Below are positions 40,519-49,327 of a DNA stretch of 64,000 nt, piece by piece; position 1 is the first letter of the stretch, and every line of letters starts with the position of its first letter. The notes under the pieces are model-generated. The model saw nothing but the letters and a program-made list of their open reading frames with translations. It did no database searches and was not told the origin of the DNA. This DNA comes from Rugosimonospora africana (GTDB lineage: Bacteria; Actinomycetota; Actinomycetes; Mycobacteriales; Micromonosporaceae), in assembly GCF_016862975.1 (NCBI RefSeq), contig NZ_BONZ01000056.1, positions 1-64,000 of the forward strand. Direction: 5' to 3'. Made by a program: the position numbers and the translations under genes.

Positions 40519-42363
40519 ATGCGTCGTGATCCGATGATCTCCCGATTCGCCGCGGGCCAGCTGTCGCCGGCCCGCCGGGCGAGCGACCTCGAACGGCTGC
40601 GCGACCGGCGGTATGACGTGCTGATCATCGGAGGCGGGGTCACCGGCGTCGGCGCCGCGCTGGACGCCGCCGCCCGGGGCCTGTCGGTCGCCCTCGTGGA
40701 GGCGCGCGACCTGGCCTCCGGCACGTCCAGCCGGTCCAGCAAACTGATCCACGGTGGCCTGCGCTACCTCGAACAGCTGGAGTTCGGCCTGGTCCACGAG
40801 GCGCTGCGGGAGCGCGGCCTGCTGGCCACCAGGCTGGCCCCGCACCTGGTCCGGCCGCTGCCCATCCTGGTCCCGCTGACCGCCTCCCCGGGGCCGCTGG
40901 GTTCGGCCGAACGCGCCTGGCACCGGACGTACTACGGCGCCGGCGTGGCCCTCTACGACGCGTTCGCGGGTGTGGTGGGCAGGTCTGTCGGCCGGGGCAT
41001 GCCGATGCACCGCCACCTGTCCAAGACCATGGCCCGCCGGCTGTTCCCGTCCCTGCGGGAGGACGTGCTCGCCGGCGCCATCCGGTACTACGACGGCCAG
41101 GTCGACGACGCCCGGTATGTGACCACCATGGCCCGCACCGCGGCCAGCCTCGGCGCCGCGATCGTGCCCAGCGTCCGCGTGGTCGACCTGGTCCGGGACG
41201 CCCGCGAGGTGACCGGTGTGCGGGCCCGCGACGAGGAGACCGGCCAGGAGTTCGAGATCGCGGCGCGCACCGTGGTCGCCGCGACCGGGGTGTGGAGCGA
41301 CGACATCTCCGCGCTGCTCGGCGACGTGCGGCCGGGCCTGCGGGTCCGCGCGTCCAAGGGCGTGCATCTGGTGGTACCGCGCTCCGCGATCTCCGGCGAC
41401 GCCGGCCTGATCCTGCGTACCGCCACTTCGGTGCTGTTCGTCCTGCCCTGGGGCGGCCACTGGATCATCGGTACCACCGACACCGACTGGCAGCTCGACC
41501 GCGCCCACCCGGCCGCCTCCGCCCGAGACATCGCGTACCTGCTCAACCAGGTCAACCACTGGCTCGACCGACCACTGTCCACATCGGACATCGAGGGGGT
41601 CTACGCCGGCCTGCGCCCGCTGCTGTCCGGCGAGGACGAACAGACTTCGAAGCTGTCCCGGGAGCACGCGGTCGTCGAGCCGATGCTGGGGCTGATGCTG
41701 GTGGCCGGCGGGAAATACACGACATACCGGGTGATGGCCGCCGACGTGATCGACCGTGCCGCCCGGCGGCTCGGCCCGGACGTGCCGCAGTCCCACACCG
41801 ACCAGCTGCCGCTCCTCGGCGCCGACGGGTACGGTCCACTGTGGAATCGGCGGGCGGATGTGGCACGCCGGCACGGGCTGTCCGTCGGTGCCGTGGAGCA
41901 CCTGCTGGAGCGGTACGGGTCGCTCTCCCTGGAACTGCTGGCGCTGATCGACGCGGATCCCGCGCTGGGACAGCCGGTTCACGGTGCCCCGGAATACCTC
42001 GCCGCCGAGATCGCCTACGCCGCCTCGCACGAGGGGGCGCTGCACCTGGAAGACGTCCTGACCCGGCGCACCCGCATCTCCATCGAGACCACCCACCGCG
42101 GCGTGGACAGCTCGGCGCACACCGCCCGGCTGATGGGCACCGTTCTCGGCTGGGACGACGAGGTCCGGGATCGCGAGGTGCAGCACTACCTCGCCCGGGT
42201 GGCGGCGGAGCGCGAGTCGCAGCGGATGCCGGACGACCTGACCGCCGACGCGGCCCGGCTCGGCGCCCCGGAGGTGCGCGGCGGGCTTCGCGACTGGTCT
42301 GGGTCGTCGCGCGGCGCCAGACGCACCGAGCCAGACTGGTCGGAGTCAGTACCCGGCGCCTGA
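40519..42363 (+). CDS. glpD: Glycerol-3-phosphate dehydrogenase, FAD-dependent
   Basis: A 614-residue flavoprotein oxidising glycerol 3-phosphate to dihydroxyacetone phosphate at the membrane and passing electrons to quinone. It has the dinucleotide fold RYDVLIIGGGVTGVGAALDA, then GTSSRSSKLIHGGLRYLEQL, VKGVHLV-type KGVHLVVPR, GTTDTDWQ and the C-terminal GKYTTYRVMA, all family hallmarks. A DAO_C domain occupies the final third. The last 24 residues (from RDWSGSSRGA) come from palindromic repeat copy B and are absent from normal GlpD, so the stop has been displaced by the repeat. It is divergent from the subtilase by 36 bases. Confidence 0.93.
   Translation: MRRDPMISRFAAGQLSPARRASDLERLRDRRYDVLIIGGGVTGVGAALDAAARGLSVALVEARDLASGTSSRSSKLIHGGLRYLEQLEFGLVHEALRERGLLATRLAPHLVRPLPILVPLTASPGPLGSAERAWHRTYYGAGVALYDAFAGVVGRSVGRGMPMHRHLSKTMARRLFPSLREDVLAGAIRYYDGQVDDARYVTTMARTAASLGAAIVPSVRVVDLVRDAREVTGVRARDEETGQEFEIAARTVVAATGVWSDDISALLGDVRPGLRVRASKGVHLVVPRSAISGDAGLILRTATSVLFVLPWGGHWIIGTTDTDWQLDRAHPAASARDIAYLLNQVNHWLDRPLSTSDIEGVYAGLRPLLSGEDEQTSKLSREHAVVEPMLGLMLVAGGKYTTYRVMAADVIDRAARRLGPDVPQSHTDQLPLLGADGYGPLWNRRADVARRHGLSVGAVEHLLERYGSLSLELLALIDADPALGQPVHGAPEYLAAEIAYAASHEGALHLEDVLTRRTRISIETTHRGVDSSAHTARLMGTVLGWDDEVRDREVQHYLARVAAERESQRMPDDLTADAARLGAPEVRGGLRDWSGSSRGARRTEPDWSESVPGA
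42296..42337 (+). repeat. Dispersed 42-bp palindromic repeat, copy B
   Basis: It begins GGTCTGGGTCGTCGCGCGGC and ends CGAGCCAGACT, with arms GGTCTGG/CCAGAC. It differs from the three-copy consensus at about three positions. The copy forms part of the last 23 codons of glpD. It shares the preceding GCGACT with copy A, so the element may be somewhat longer than 42 bp. Confidence 0.87.
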
Positions 42364-42417
42364 GCCCGCGCCGATCGGCCCCGCACCCGTCCGGGCAACC
42401 GTCGCCACCGTCCGGGC

Positions 42418-43377
42418 ATGATGGGACCCGTGCGAGTGACTGTGGTGGGTGCCGGCGTGATCGGCCTGAACTGTGGCTGGCAACTGGCGCAGGCAGGGCA
42501 CCGGGTACGCATCGTCGCCGAGAAGCCGCCGGCGGAGAGCACATCGGCGGTGGCGGCGGCGCTCTGGTACCCGTACCGGGCCTATCCCAGGGAGCAGGTC
42601 ACCCGGTGGTCCGCGCGCACGTACCAGGCGCTGACAGGGCTGGCCGACCAGCCGGGCAACGGGGTACGGCTGCGCCGGGGGCGGGAGCTGTTCCGGAAAC
42701 CGGCCGCGGACCCGTGGTGGATCGAGGCGGTACCGGAGCTGGAGCGGGTACCGCCCGCCGAGCTGCCGCCGTCCTATGTGGACGGATTCGCGCTGACCGT
42801 ACCCGTGGTGGACATGCCGCTGCACCTCGCCTGGCTGGTGGACCGGCTGGTCGATGCCGGCGTGACGATCGAGCCCGGGCGGGTCGACGCACTCGGCGAC
42901 CTGGCCGGGTCGGCCGACGTCGTGGTCAACTGTGCCGGCCTGGGCGCCGGGGCGCTCGTACCGGACGCCGAAGTCACCCCGGTACGCGGCCAGGTCGTCG
43001 TGGTGGCGCAGTTCGGCCTGACCGAGTGGCTGCTCGACCAGGCAGACGAGGAGCAGCTGACCTACGTCGTACCGCGGGAGGACACCGTGGTCCTGGGCGG
43101 CACCGCTCAGGAGGGCGAGGACGGCATCGTCCCGGTACCGGCGACCGCCCGGTCCATCGTGCGGCGGTGCGCCGAGCTGGTACCGGCCGTCGCCGGGGCC
43201 ACGGTACTGGCCCACCGTGTCGGGTTGCGACCGGCGCGCCCCGCCGTACGCCTGGCGGCCGAGACGCCCGGCGGTGGCTGCCCCGTGGTGCACTGCTACG
43301 GGCACGGCGGAGCCGGCGTCACGCTGGCCTACGGCTGCGCCGAGGAAGTCGTGTCCCTCGTCGGCTCGTTAGGCTGA
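42418..43377 (+). CDS. D-amino-acid-oxidase-like FAD-dependent oxidoreductase
   Basis: A 319-residue FAD enzyme of the DAO family with the D-amino acid oxidase layout. The N-terminal dinucleotide motif is VRVTVVGAGVIGLNCGWQLA; ALWYPYRAYP carries the conserved region near FAD; DVVVNCAGLGAGALVPD, then VRGQVVVV and the C-terminal substrate segment RVGLRPARPAVRL, with HCYGHGGAGVTLAYGCA binding the flavin. It probably deaminates D-amino acids to keto acids, releasing peroxide. GTG 42430 may be the true start because family members begin at the first strand. It may be co-transcribed with the DUF4031 gene six bases downstream. Confidence 0.88.
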   Translation: MMGPVRVTVVGAGVIGLNCGWQLAQAGHRVRIVAEKPPAESTSAVAAALWYPYRAYPREQVTRWSARTYQALTGLADQPGNGVRLRRGRELFRKPAADPWWIEAVPELERVPPAELPPSYVDGFALTVPVVDMPLHLAWLVDRLVDAGVTIEPGRVDALGDLAGSADVVVNCAGLGAGALVPDAEVTPVRGQVVVVAQFGLTEWLLDQADEEQLTYVVPREDTVVLGGTAQEGEDGIVPVPATARSIVRRCAELVPAVAGATVLAHRVGLRPARPAVRLAAETPGGGCPVVHCYGHGGAGVTLAYGCAEEVVSLVGSLG

Positions 43378-43383
43378 GCGGCC

Positions 43384-43668
43384 GTGCTGTACATCGACCG
43401 AGCCGTCTGGCCGGGACGCGGCCGGGCCGCGGGGCGGCTGTGGGCTCACCTGATCAGCGACGTGTCCTACGAAGAGCTGCACGCGTTCGCGGAGTTGCTC
43501 GGCGCGCCCCGGCAGGGGTTCGAGCGCGACCATTACGACATCCCCGAGTCGCTCGTGACGGTGGCGGTCTGGCTGGGCGCGTTGCCGGTCAGCGGGCGGG
43601 AGATCGTGGCTCGGCTGTACACGGGTGGCCTGCGCCGCCGCAAGCACAACGGCCGCCGGGCCGGCTGA
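43384..43668 (+). CDS. DUF4031 domain protein
   Basis: A 94-residue actinobacterial protein of the DUF4031 family. It begins VLYIDRAVWPGRGRAAGRLW and contains the conserved HLISDVSYEELHAFAELLG and FERDHYDIPESL. The small alpha/beta domain with conserved Asp and His residues has no assigned activity known to me. GTG 43384 lies six bases after the oxidase stop, so both are likely in one operon. The C-terminus is basic. Confidence 0.88.
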   Translation: MLYIDRAVWPGRGRAAGRLWAHLISDVSYEELHAFAELLGAPRQGFERDHYDIPESLVTVAVWLGALPVSGREIVARLYTGGLRRRKHNGRRAG

Positions 43669-43678
43669 TCCGCGAAAG

Positions 43679-43698
43679 CGGCCCGACGCCGTGGGCCG
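43679..43698. terminator. Short hairpin between convergent genes
   Basis: CGGCCC (43679-43684) pairs with GGGCCG (43693-43698) around an eight-base loop, between the DUF4031 and HD-type stop codons. Weak but suitably placed. Confidence 0.45.
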
Positions 43699-43714
43699 TC
43701 GCACGAGTCTCGCG

Positions 43715-44332
43715 TCAGGCCGAGGGCCGGTCCGCCAGCGTGGCCAGTTCCCGGCGCAGGTTTGCCCGCGCCGGCTCCTCCCAGCATGCGTGCAGCTCCG
43801 GAGTCCGGTACAGCGCGGGTAGCCCGAGCAGTCCGCGCAGGACACCGGCCCGCCCGGCCCGGTACGCCTCGTCGGGAACGTGCGCGTACTCAGCCCGGAT
43901 CGCCCCGGCGTACCCGTCGTACTCGTGCCGTGGCCATGCGAGTACCGCCAGATCGGCATCGCACAGCGCGATGCCGTCCCGGTCGTCGGGCGCTGGATCG
44001 TGACCGGCGGTGAGCCGGATCAGCCGGACCACCTCGGGCACCTGTTCGGCCAGCCCCAGCCCGGGAAGCATCCGCGCGGCGAGGACGGCTGAGCGCTCCT
44101 CGTTGTCCGGTCGCTGCGGATCGTAGACGGCGTCGTGGTACCAGGCGGCGAGCCGAGCGGCCGGCGACGCGCCCAGGTCGTCCAATGTGGACAGTGTCGC
44201 GGACAGGTGGTCCACGTTGTGGTACCGGCGGTGTGGCTCGCCCCACCGGTCGAGGAGGTCCCGCCCGGCGGACTCGGCGGCGCCGGCATCGGCGTCCGGC
44301 ATCAGGCGCAGCCAGTCGCGCATGAGGTTCAT
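43715..44332 (-). CDS. HD-type predicted metal-dependent phosphohydrolase
   Basis: A 205-residue helical protein of a family annotated as predicted metal-dependent HD superfamily phosphohydrolases. Candidate metal ligands are HRRYHNVDHLSATL (His and Asp), AAWYHDAVYDPQRPDNEERSA (HD pair followed by NEERSA) and CDADLAVLAW (Asp). The true substrate is unknown; nucleotides are the usual guess. ATG 44332 with downstream in-frame ATG; 99 bases separate it from the stop of the leftward XPB gene. Confidence 0.82.
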   Translation of the reverse strand: MNLMRDWLRLMPDADAGAAESAGRDLLDRWGEPHRRYHNVDHLSATLSTLDDLGASPAARLAAWYHDAVYDPQRPDNEERSAVLAARMLPGLGLAEQVPEVVRLIRLTAGHDPAPDDRDGIALCDADLAVLAWPRHEYDGYAGAIRAEYAHVPDEAYRAGRAGVLRGLLGLPALYRTPELHACWEEPARANLRRELATLADRPSA

Positions 44333-44431
44333 GGTGCCTCAGTTCCAGTACCCAGGTCGCTCCAGCACGATGCCGTTCGGCGCGTCAGAAACCGGCTCCG
44401 GCGCCGTGTCTCCACGACTATCGGCCCCGCG

Positions 44432-46075
44432 CTACGCCGACAGCACGTCGTCCGCGTCCACGATCGTGTAGGCGTAGCCCTGCTCTGCCAGGAACCGCTG
44501 CCGGTGCGCCGCGTACTCCGTGTCGATCGTGTCCCGGGCGACCACCGTGTAGAAGTGCGCCTGGCGGCCGTCCGCCTTGGGTCGCAGTACCCGGCCCAGC
44601 CGCTGAGCCTCCTCCTGCCGGGAGCCGAACGTCCCGGACACCTGGATCGCCACCGCCGCCTCCGGCAGGTCGATCGAGAAGTTGCCCACCCGCGAGATGA
44701 CCAGAGTCGCGATCTCGCCCGACCGGAACGCGTCGAACAGCCGCTCCCGCTCCTTGTTCGTGGTCGATCCCTGCACCACCGGCGCGTCCAGGTACTCCGA
44801 CAGCGCGTGCAGCTGATCGATGTACCCGCCGATCACCAGTACCTGGTCGTCCTTGTGCCGCTCGACCAGCGCCCGGACGACCGGCAGCTTGGTCCGGGCC
44901 GTCGCGGCCACCCGGTAGCGCTCCTCGGGCTCCGCCGTCGCGTACCCCATCCGCTCCTCGTCGGTCAGCGTCACCCGCACCTCGGTGCAGGTCGCCGGCG
45001 CGATCCAGCCCTGCGACTCGATGTCCTTCCAGGGCGCGTCATAGCGCTTCGGGCCGATCAGCGAGAACACGTCGCCCTCCCGGCCGTCCTCGCGCACCAG
45101 GGTGGCGGTCAGGCCGAGCCGTCGGCGTGCCTGGAGGTCGGCGGTGAACCGGAAGATCGGCGCCGGGAGCAGGTGCACCTCGTCGTAGACGACCAGACCC
45201 CAGTCGCGGGCGCCGAACACGTCCAGGTGCGGGAACGCGCCGCCGCGGCGGGTGGTCAGCACCTGGTACGTGGCGATGGTGACCGGCCTGATCTCCTTGC
45301 GTTCGCCCGAGTACTCGCCGATCTCCTCCTCGGTCAGTGACGTCCGGGCGATCAGCTCCCGCTTCCACTGCCGGCCGGCGACCGTGTTGGTGACCAGGAT
45401 CAGCGTGGTCGCCGACGCCTCCGCCATCGCCGCCGCGCCGACCAGTGTCTTGCCGGCGCCGCAGGGAAGGACCACCACGCCGGAACCGCCGGCCCAGAAC
45501 TGCTGCACGGCCTCGCGCTGGTACGAGCGGAGGGTCCAACCGTCCTCGTGCAGCGAGATCGGGTGCTTCTCGCCATCGACGTACCCGGCGAGGTCCTCGG
45601 CCGGCCAGCCAAGCTTCAGCAGGGCCTGCTTGAGCCGTCCCCGCTCGGACGGGTGCACCGCGATGGTGTCCTCGTCGACCTTGGCGCCGAACATGCCGGC
45701 GAGCTTCTTGGACTTGGCGACCTCGATGAGTACCGCCCGGTCCAGCGCGCGTAGCACCAGACCGTGCGCGGGATCGTTGGCCAGTTGCAGCCGGCCGTAC
45801 CGGTCCATCGTCTCGGCGACGTCAACCAGCAGCGCGTGCGGAACCGGGTACCGGGAGAATCGCAGCAGCGCATCGACGACGGCCTCGGCGTCGTGCCCGG
45901 CGGCGCGGGCGTTCCACAGTCCGAGCGGGGTGAGCCGGTAGGTGTGCACGTGCTCCGGCGAGCGCTCCAACTCGGCGAACGGAGCGATCGCCATCCGGCA
46001 GGCGAGCGCGTCCGGGTGATCGACCTCCAGCAGGAGCGTCTTGTCGGACTGCACGATCAGCGGGCCGGTGGACAC
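44432..46075 (-). CDS. DNA repair helicase XPB (bacterial type)
   Basis: A 547-residue superfamily 2 helicase close in length and order to mycobacterial XPB (Rv0861c, 542 residues). An N-terminal damage-recognition-like domain (TLLLEVDHPDALACRMAIAP) precedes the helicase motifs: Walker A VVLPCGAGKTLVGA, motif II GLVVYDEVHLL, motif III RLGLTATLVREDGREGD (the RED motif of XPB) and motif VI QRLGRVLRPKADG. ATP-dependent 3'-5' DNA unwinding in repair is the family role. GTG 46075 follows GGAGGTG by nine bases. The upstream neighbour encodes its usual WYL partner. Confidence 0.93.
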   Translation of the reverse strand: MSTGPLIVQSDKTLLLEVDHPDALACRMAIAPFAELERSPEHVHTYRLTPLGLWNARAAGHDAEAVVDALLRFSRYPVPHALLVDVAETMDRYGRLQLANDPAHGLVLRALDRAVLIEVAKSKKLAGMFGAKVDEDTIAVHPSERGRLKQALLKLGWPAEDLAGYVDGEKHPISLHEDGWTLRSYQREAVQQFWAGGSGVVVLPCGAGKTLVGAAAMAEASATTLILVTNTVAGRQWKRELIARTSLTEEEIGEYSGERKEIRPVTIATYQVLTTRRGGAFPHLDVFGARDWGLVVYDEVHLLPAPIFRFTADLQARRRLGLTATLVREDGREGDVFSLIGPKRYDAPWKDIESQGWIAPATCTEVRVTLTDEERMGYATAEPEERYRVAATARTKLPVVRALVERHKDDQVLVIGGYIDQLHALSEYLDAPVVQGSTTNKERERLFDAFRSGEIATLVISRVGNFSIDLPEAAVAIQVSGTFGSRQEEAQRLGRVLRPKADGRQAHFYTVVARDTIDTEYAAHRQRFLAEQGYAYTIVDADDVLSA

Positions 46076-46437
46076 GGGTGGAGCACCTCCAACGCGGCGG
46101 GGCACGGGAACCTCCAGTCTCCCACGCGGCAACGACAGCACGCCGGACAGTGGCGCTGGTCACCGGCCCCGACGCAACTTGCTCTCCGGGAATTGAAGAA
46201 AGTTGGGTTGAGCGTGCAACCTCGCCACAAGCAACGGCGTCTATTAATTTGGGCCGGCAATGGGCCGCCGGTCCGGGTTGCGCCGGGGCGTATGCGTCCG
46301 GGCCGCGGCGGTCCCGGGCGGGCGAACTGTCCGTCACTCGCGGCAACGGGGGCGGACGCGTCGCCCAGGCCGCACCCGACTCCCGCCCCGCGACCACGGA
46401 CGGAGCCGACGGTTGGCGACGCGGCGGGCGAGTCGGA
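46076..46437. other. Gap between the WYL-domain gene and XPB gene, probable XPB promoter
   Basis: No supported gene in 362 bases. An AT-richer patch around 46190-46250 (containing TATTAATTTG) contrasts with flanking GC and may hold a leftward promoter. The small inverted pair CAACTT/AAGTTG surrounds 46170-46215. XPB therefore may have its own promoter. Confidence 0.45.
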
Positions 46438-48942
46438 CTACTCCTCGACCACGGCCGCGGTGATGCGGTGCAACGCGAACGTGTGCAGCGTCTCGGTGCG
46501 GTCGTCCTCCGCGCGCAGGTACCCGGCAGAGACCGAGACCGGCCGGACCAGCCGGGCGGCCGTGCCGCCGTGCGCGTCGACGTATCCGACCCAGACGCGT
46601 TGTTTGTCCCGGACTGCCTGTTGCAGCACCGCCATGGCCTGAATGTGGGCCTGTGCCGGAGTCGCGGTGCCGGTCCGCTCGGCGCGCAGGCTCGCCGGGG
46701 GCCGGCGGGCGGTGCGGACAGCGGTATCCGCCCGGCGCAACTGCTCGACGATGGCGGCCAGCCTCGGTGTGGACAGCCGGACCGCCCCGTCACCGGCGGT
46801 GCGCACCGTCACGGGGGAGCGCCGCGATGGTGCGCGCAGGGATTTCGGCCGAACCAGCACGGCGGCGCCGCTGGCGTCCTCGGGTACCGGTGAGTATCCG
46901 GCCTCGCGCAGCCCGGCGAGCAGGCGTGCGGAGGAGTACGGGGTGGTCAGCACGGTCGGCGCCAACCGGCGCAGCTGGAGGTGGGACAGCCGGCGGTCGG
47001 CCATCAGCTCGACGAGCAGCGCCTCGTCGTCGCTGCGCAGGTACCCGCCGGCCGAACCGACCCGCAGTCCGCCGTGGCGGCGGGCGACATCGTCGATGAG
47101 GTAGGTCAACCCCTGCGGCACCGGGGTACGCGACCGGCGGGCGAACAGCGCGTGCAGCTCGGCCGCCGAGTATCCGGCGTCCAGCGCCCGGCGTACCGAG
47201 TCGGCGGTGATCCGCAGGACGTTCGTAGACTCCGGCTCCCCGATCAGCGCCAGTTCGGCGGCCAACTCCGGTTCGGCCGGCCCGGGCAGCACGGCGGTCA
47301 GGTCGGCCTGCAGCAGGACGTGGTCCACCGGTGCCGGCAGGAGCCCGTCGAGCACGGCGACCGCGGCGGACAGCGGTGCCCCCGATCCGCTGAGGCCGAG
47401 GGGATCCTCGTCCGGGTCGCGGCCCCCCGCATCGGACAGGTCGGCCAGGAGCAGCCGGCCGTACCCGGTCAACGCCCCCATCCCGGTCAGCCCGAGCTGC
47501 GCCGCCTCGGCCAGTGCCCAGCCGACCGCGTCCCGGGCCGGCGACGGCGGCTGTCCCGCCGGCCGGCGATCATCCGCGCCGACCGCACCGATCGGGCCAC
47601 CCGGCCGGGCCCCGGCCGGGCCGGCGAACCGGCGCGGCGCCCGCCAGCCGAGCACGTCGAGTATCTGATCGGCGTCCAGCGCCGCACCCGGCTCGGCATC
47701 GGACAACACGCCCATCGCGGCGCTGCGCAGCGCCGGCGCCCCGAGCCGCTCCAGCTCGGGCGCCAGAACGCTGATGAGCCTGTCCCGCTCGTCACGCCGC
47801 CCGGCCAGGCCGGGCTGCCGGGTCATCGCCAGCCACGCCTGGATGAGCTGTACCCAGCGCGTGGCGATCGGCAGGTTGCGCCAGTGGTCGTACCCGGGAG
47901 TGGGCAGGAACCGGGGTTCCGCGCCGGTGTCCGGCTCGGTCTCGCCGATGAGCCCTGCCGCGGCGGCCGTCTCCAGCAGCGGGGCGGTGACACCCTCGTC
48001 GATCCCCACTGCCTTGGCGAGCCGGCGTACGTCGCGGATGCCCAGGCCGCCCGATTTCAGCACCGGTGCCGGTTCGGCGGCCAGCGCGTCGAGCAGGTCC
48101 TCGACGTTGCGGACCACCGCCATCACCTGGCCGGCTCCGGCCGAGTCAACGATCTTGGCTGACTGGGTGGCGGCCCGTGGGGCGGACGGGTGCGGGGCAG
48201 GCGGGTCCGGGTGCAGCGGACCGAGCGGGCCGACGTCGCGGCGCAGGAGCAGGCCGACCTCGCGGGGGAGTTCGACCGATCCACCCGGACCGGCGGGGCC
48301 GCCCACTCCGGTCACCGGTACCAGCAGATGCCGGGAAACGAGCCAGCCGACCGGGCTGTCCGGATCCTCGACCGCGTTGGCCGAGGCGGCGCCGAGCGGC
48401 GGGCCGGCTGCCAACCGGTCGAGTACCGCCCGGGCGGCGGGCGGCGCGGCCAGTACGGTGCGGCGCAGGCCGGGCGCGTCGGCGCACAGAGCCGCCGCCT
48501 CGGCGTCCAGCGCGGCGGCGGGGCGGCCCAGCCCGGCCGGGTATGCCGGGGTGACCTCGTCGACGCCGGCCGCGACGTGCAGGGCGTGGGTCGGCCCGTA
48601 CACCAGGAACAGCGCGCGCAACCGGTCGATGGCGGCGCGCACGCGGTCCGGCTCGGGCGGGGTGCGCCCGGCGGCGACCAGGGCCAGGACGGCGTCGATG
48701 CTGGTCTGTCCGTCGCTGCCGGATTCCGCGTCGGCGCGGGTCAGCCGCAGGGCGTCGAGGATCTCCAGGGTGAACCGGTCGAGCGGATCCAGGGCGCGGG
48801 CGACCGACACCCGGGACTGGGCGCGGGCGGCCAGCGCGGACAGGTCGCCGGGTACCGGTACCACCAGGTCCGGGCGCAGCCGCAGCAGTGCGGCCAGCCC
48901 GTCGTCGGGCAGGGCGCGCAGGTGGTCGGCGAGTGTGGGCAT
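46438..48942 (-). CDS. Helicase-associated protein with C-terminal WYL-like domain
   Basis: An 834-residue protein matching the large protein encoded beside XPB in actinobacteria (Rv0862c-type). The N-terminal part is mostly helical with winged-helix-like repeats (LADHLRALPDDGLAALLRLR and RRLAKAVGIDEGVTAPLLET). The C-terminus, RVWVGYVDAHGGTAARLVRP then VSVSAGYLRAEDDRTETLHT, matches a WYL ligand-binding fold (W-V-G-Y and RL-R). Such domains sense nucleic acids or nucleotides in other bacterial proteins. Co-location with XPB suggests a partner that loads or restrains the helicase; this is inference. It is leftward, with a 362-bp gap before XPB. Confidence 0.85.
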   Translation of the reverse strand: MPTLADHLRALPDDGLAALLRLRPDLVVPVPGDLSALAARAQSRVSVARALDPLDRFTLEILDALRLTRADAESGSDGQTSIDAVLALVAAGRTPPEPDRVRAAIDRLRALFLVYGPTHALHVAAGVDEVTPAYPAGLGRPAAALDAEAAALCADAPGLRRTVLAAPPAARAVLDRLAAGPPLGAASANAVEDPDSPVGWLVSRHLLVPVTGVGGPAGPGGSVELPREVGLLLRRDVGPLGPLHPDPPAPHPSAPRAATQSAKIVDSAGAGQVMAVVRNVEDLLDALAAEPAPVLKSGGLGIRDVRRLAKAVGIDEGVTAPLLETAAAAGLIGETEPDTGAEPRFLPTPGYDHWRNLPIATRWVQLIQAWLAMTRQPGLAGRRDERDRLISVLAPELERLGAPALRSAAMGVLSDAEPGAALDADQILDVLGWRAPRRFAGPAGARPGGPIGAVGADDRRPAGQPPSPARDAVGWALAEAAQLGLTGMGALTGYGRLLLADLSDAGGRDPDEDPLGLSGSGAPLSAAVAVLDGLLPAPVDHVLLQADLTAVLPGPAEPELAAELALIGEPESTNVLRITADSVRRALDAGYSAAELHALFARRSRTPVPQGLTYLIDDVARRHGGLRVGSAGGYLRSDDEALLVELMADRRLSHLQLRRLAPTVLTTPYSSARLLAGLREAGYSPVPEDASGAAVLVRPKSLRAPSRRSPVTVRTAGDGAVRLSTPRLAAIVEQLRRADTAVRTARRPPASLRAERTGTATPAQAHIQAMAVLQQAVRDKQRVWVGYVDAHGGTAARLVRPVSVSAGYLRAEDDRTETLHTFALHRITAAVVEE

Positions 48943-49053
48943 CGTCCCTCCACGCTACCCAAGGCCGAGCCCGCCCGGCTCCTCCCGGCCCGTGGGTGGG
49001 CCGGATGACTGTGGGACACTGATCAGGAAGCCAGTTGATCAGGAGGATCACCA

Positions 49054-49290
49054 GTGGCGGAGCCGTTGGAGAAGTCGAACCGCATCGCGGGCGACACCGA
49101 AAAGCGGGCCGAGATGACGCCGAGCCGTCCACCCGTGGTCGCGTACGGCCGGCTGCCGGTCAGCGAGTTCGCCTACGACCGGCCGGGCGCCGCGTCGCCG
49201 TTCGGCGACGATCAACGCCTGCCGTTGCCGCACGAGCGGATCACCTACGTGCACCCGAGCGAGGACGACGAGACGTCGGTCCACCCGTGA
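49054..49290 (+). CDS. Small hypothetical protein
   Basis: A 78-residue hydrophilic protein starting VAEPLEKSNRIAGDTEKRAE from GTG 49054, with the strong site CAGGAGGATCACCA before it. It is proline- and acid-rich with conserved-looking RPPVVAYGRLPVSEFAYDRP and ends ERITYVHPSEDDETSVHP. No membrane segment or family is visible. It stands divergent from the WYL gene and 37 bases before the HAD gene, possibly in one transcript with it. Confidence 0.65.
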   Translation: MAEPLEKSNRIAGDTEKRAEMTPSRPPVVAYGRLPVSEFAYDRPGAASPFGDDQRLPLPHERITYVHPSEDDETSVHP

Positions 49291-49327
49291 CCGCCGGCCG
49301 ACGCGGCCGCTCGGGCATCCGGTCGAG

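Noticed and set aside
40483..42186. Upstream extension of the subtilase frame to 1402 residues
   Set aside because: The extra part is antisense to glpD, has the Arg/Gly/His-rich composition of a shadow frame and no family features. GTG 40482 gives a normal membrane protein start.
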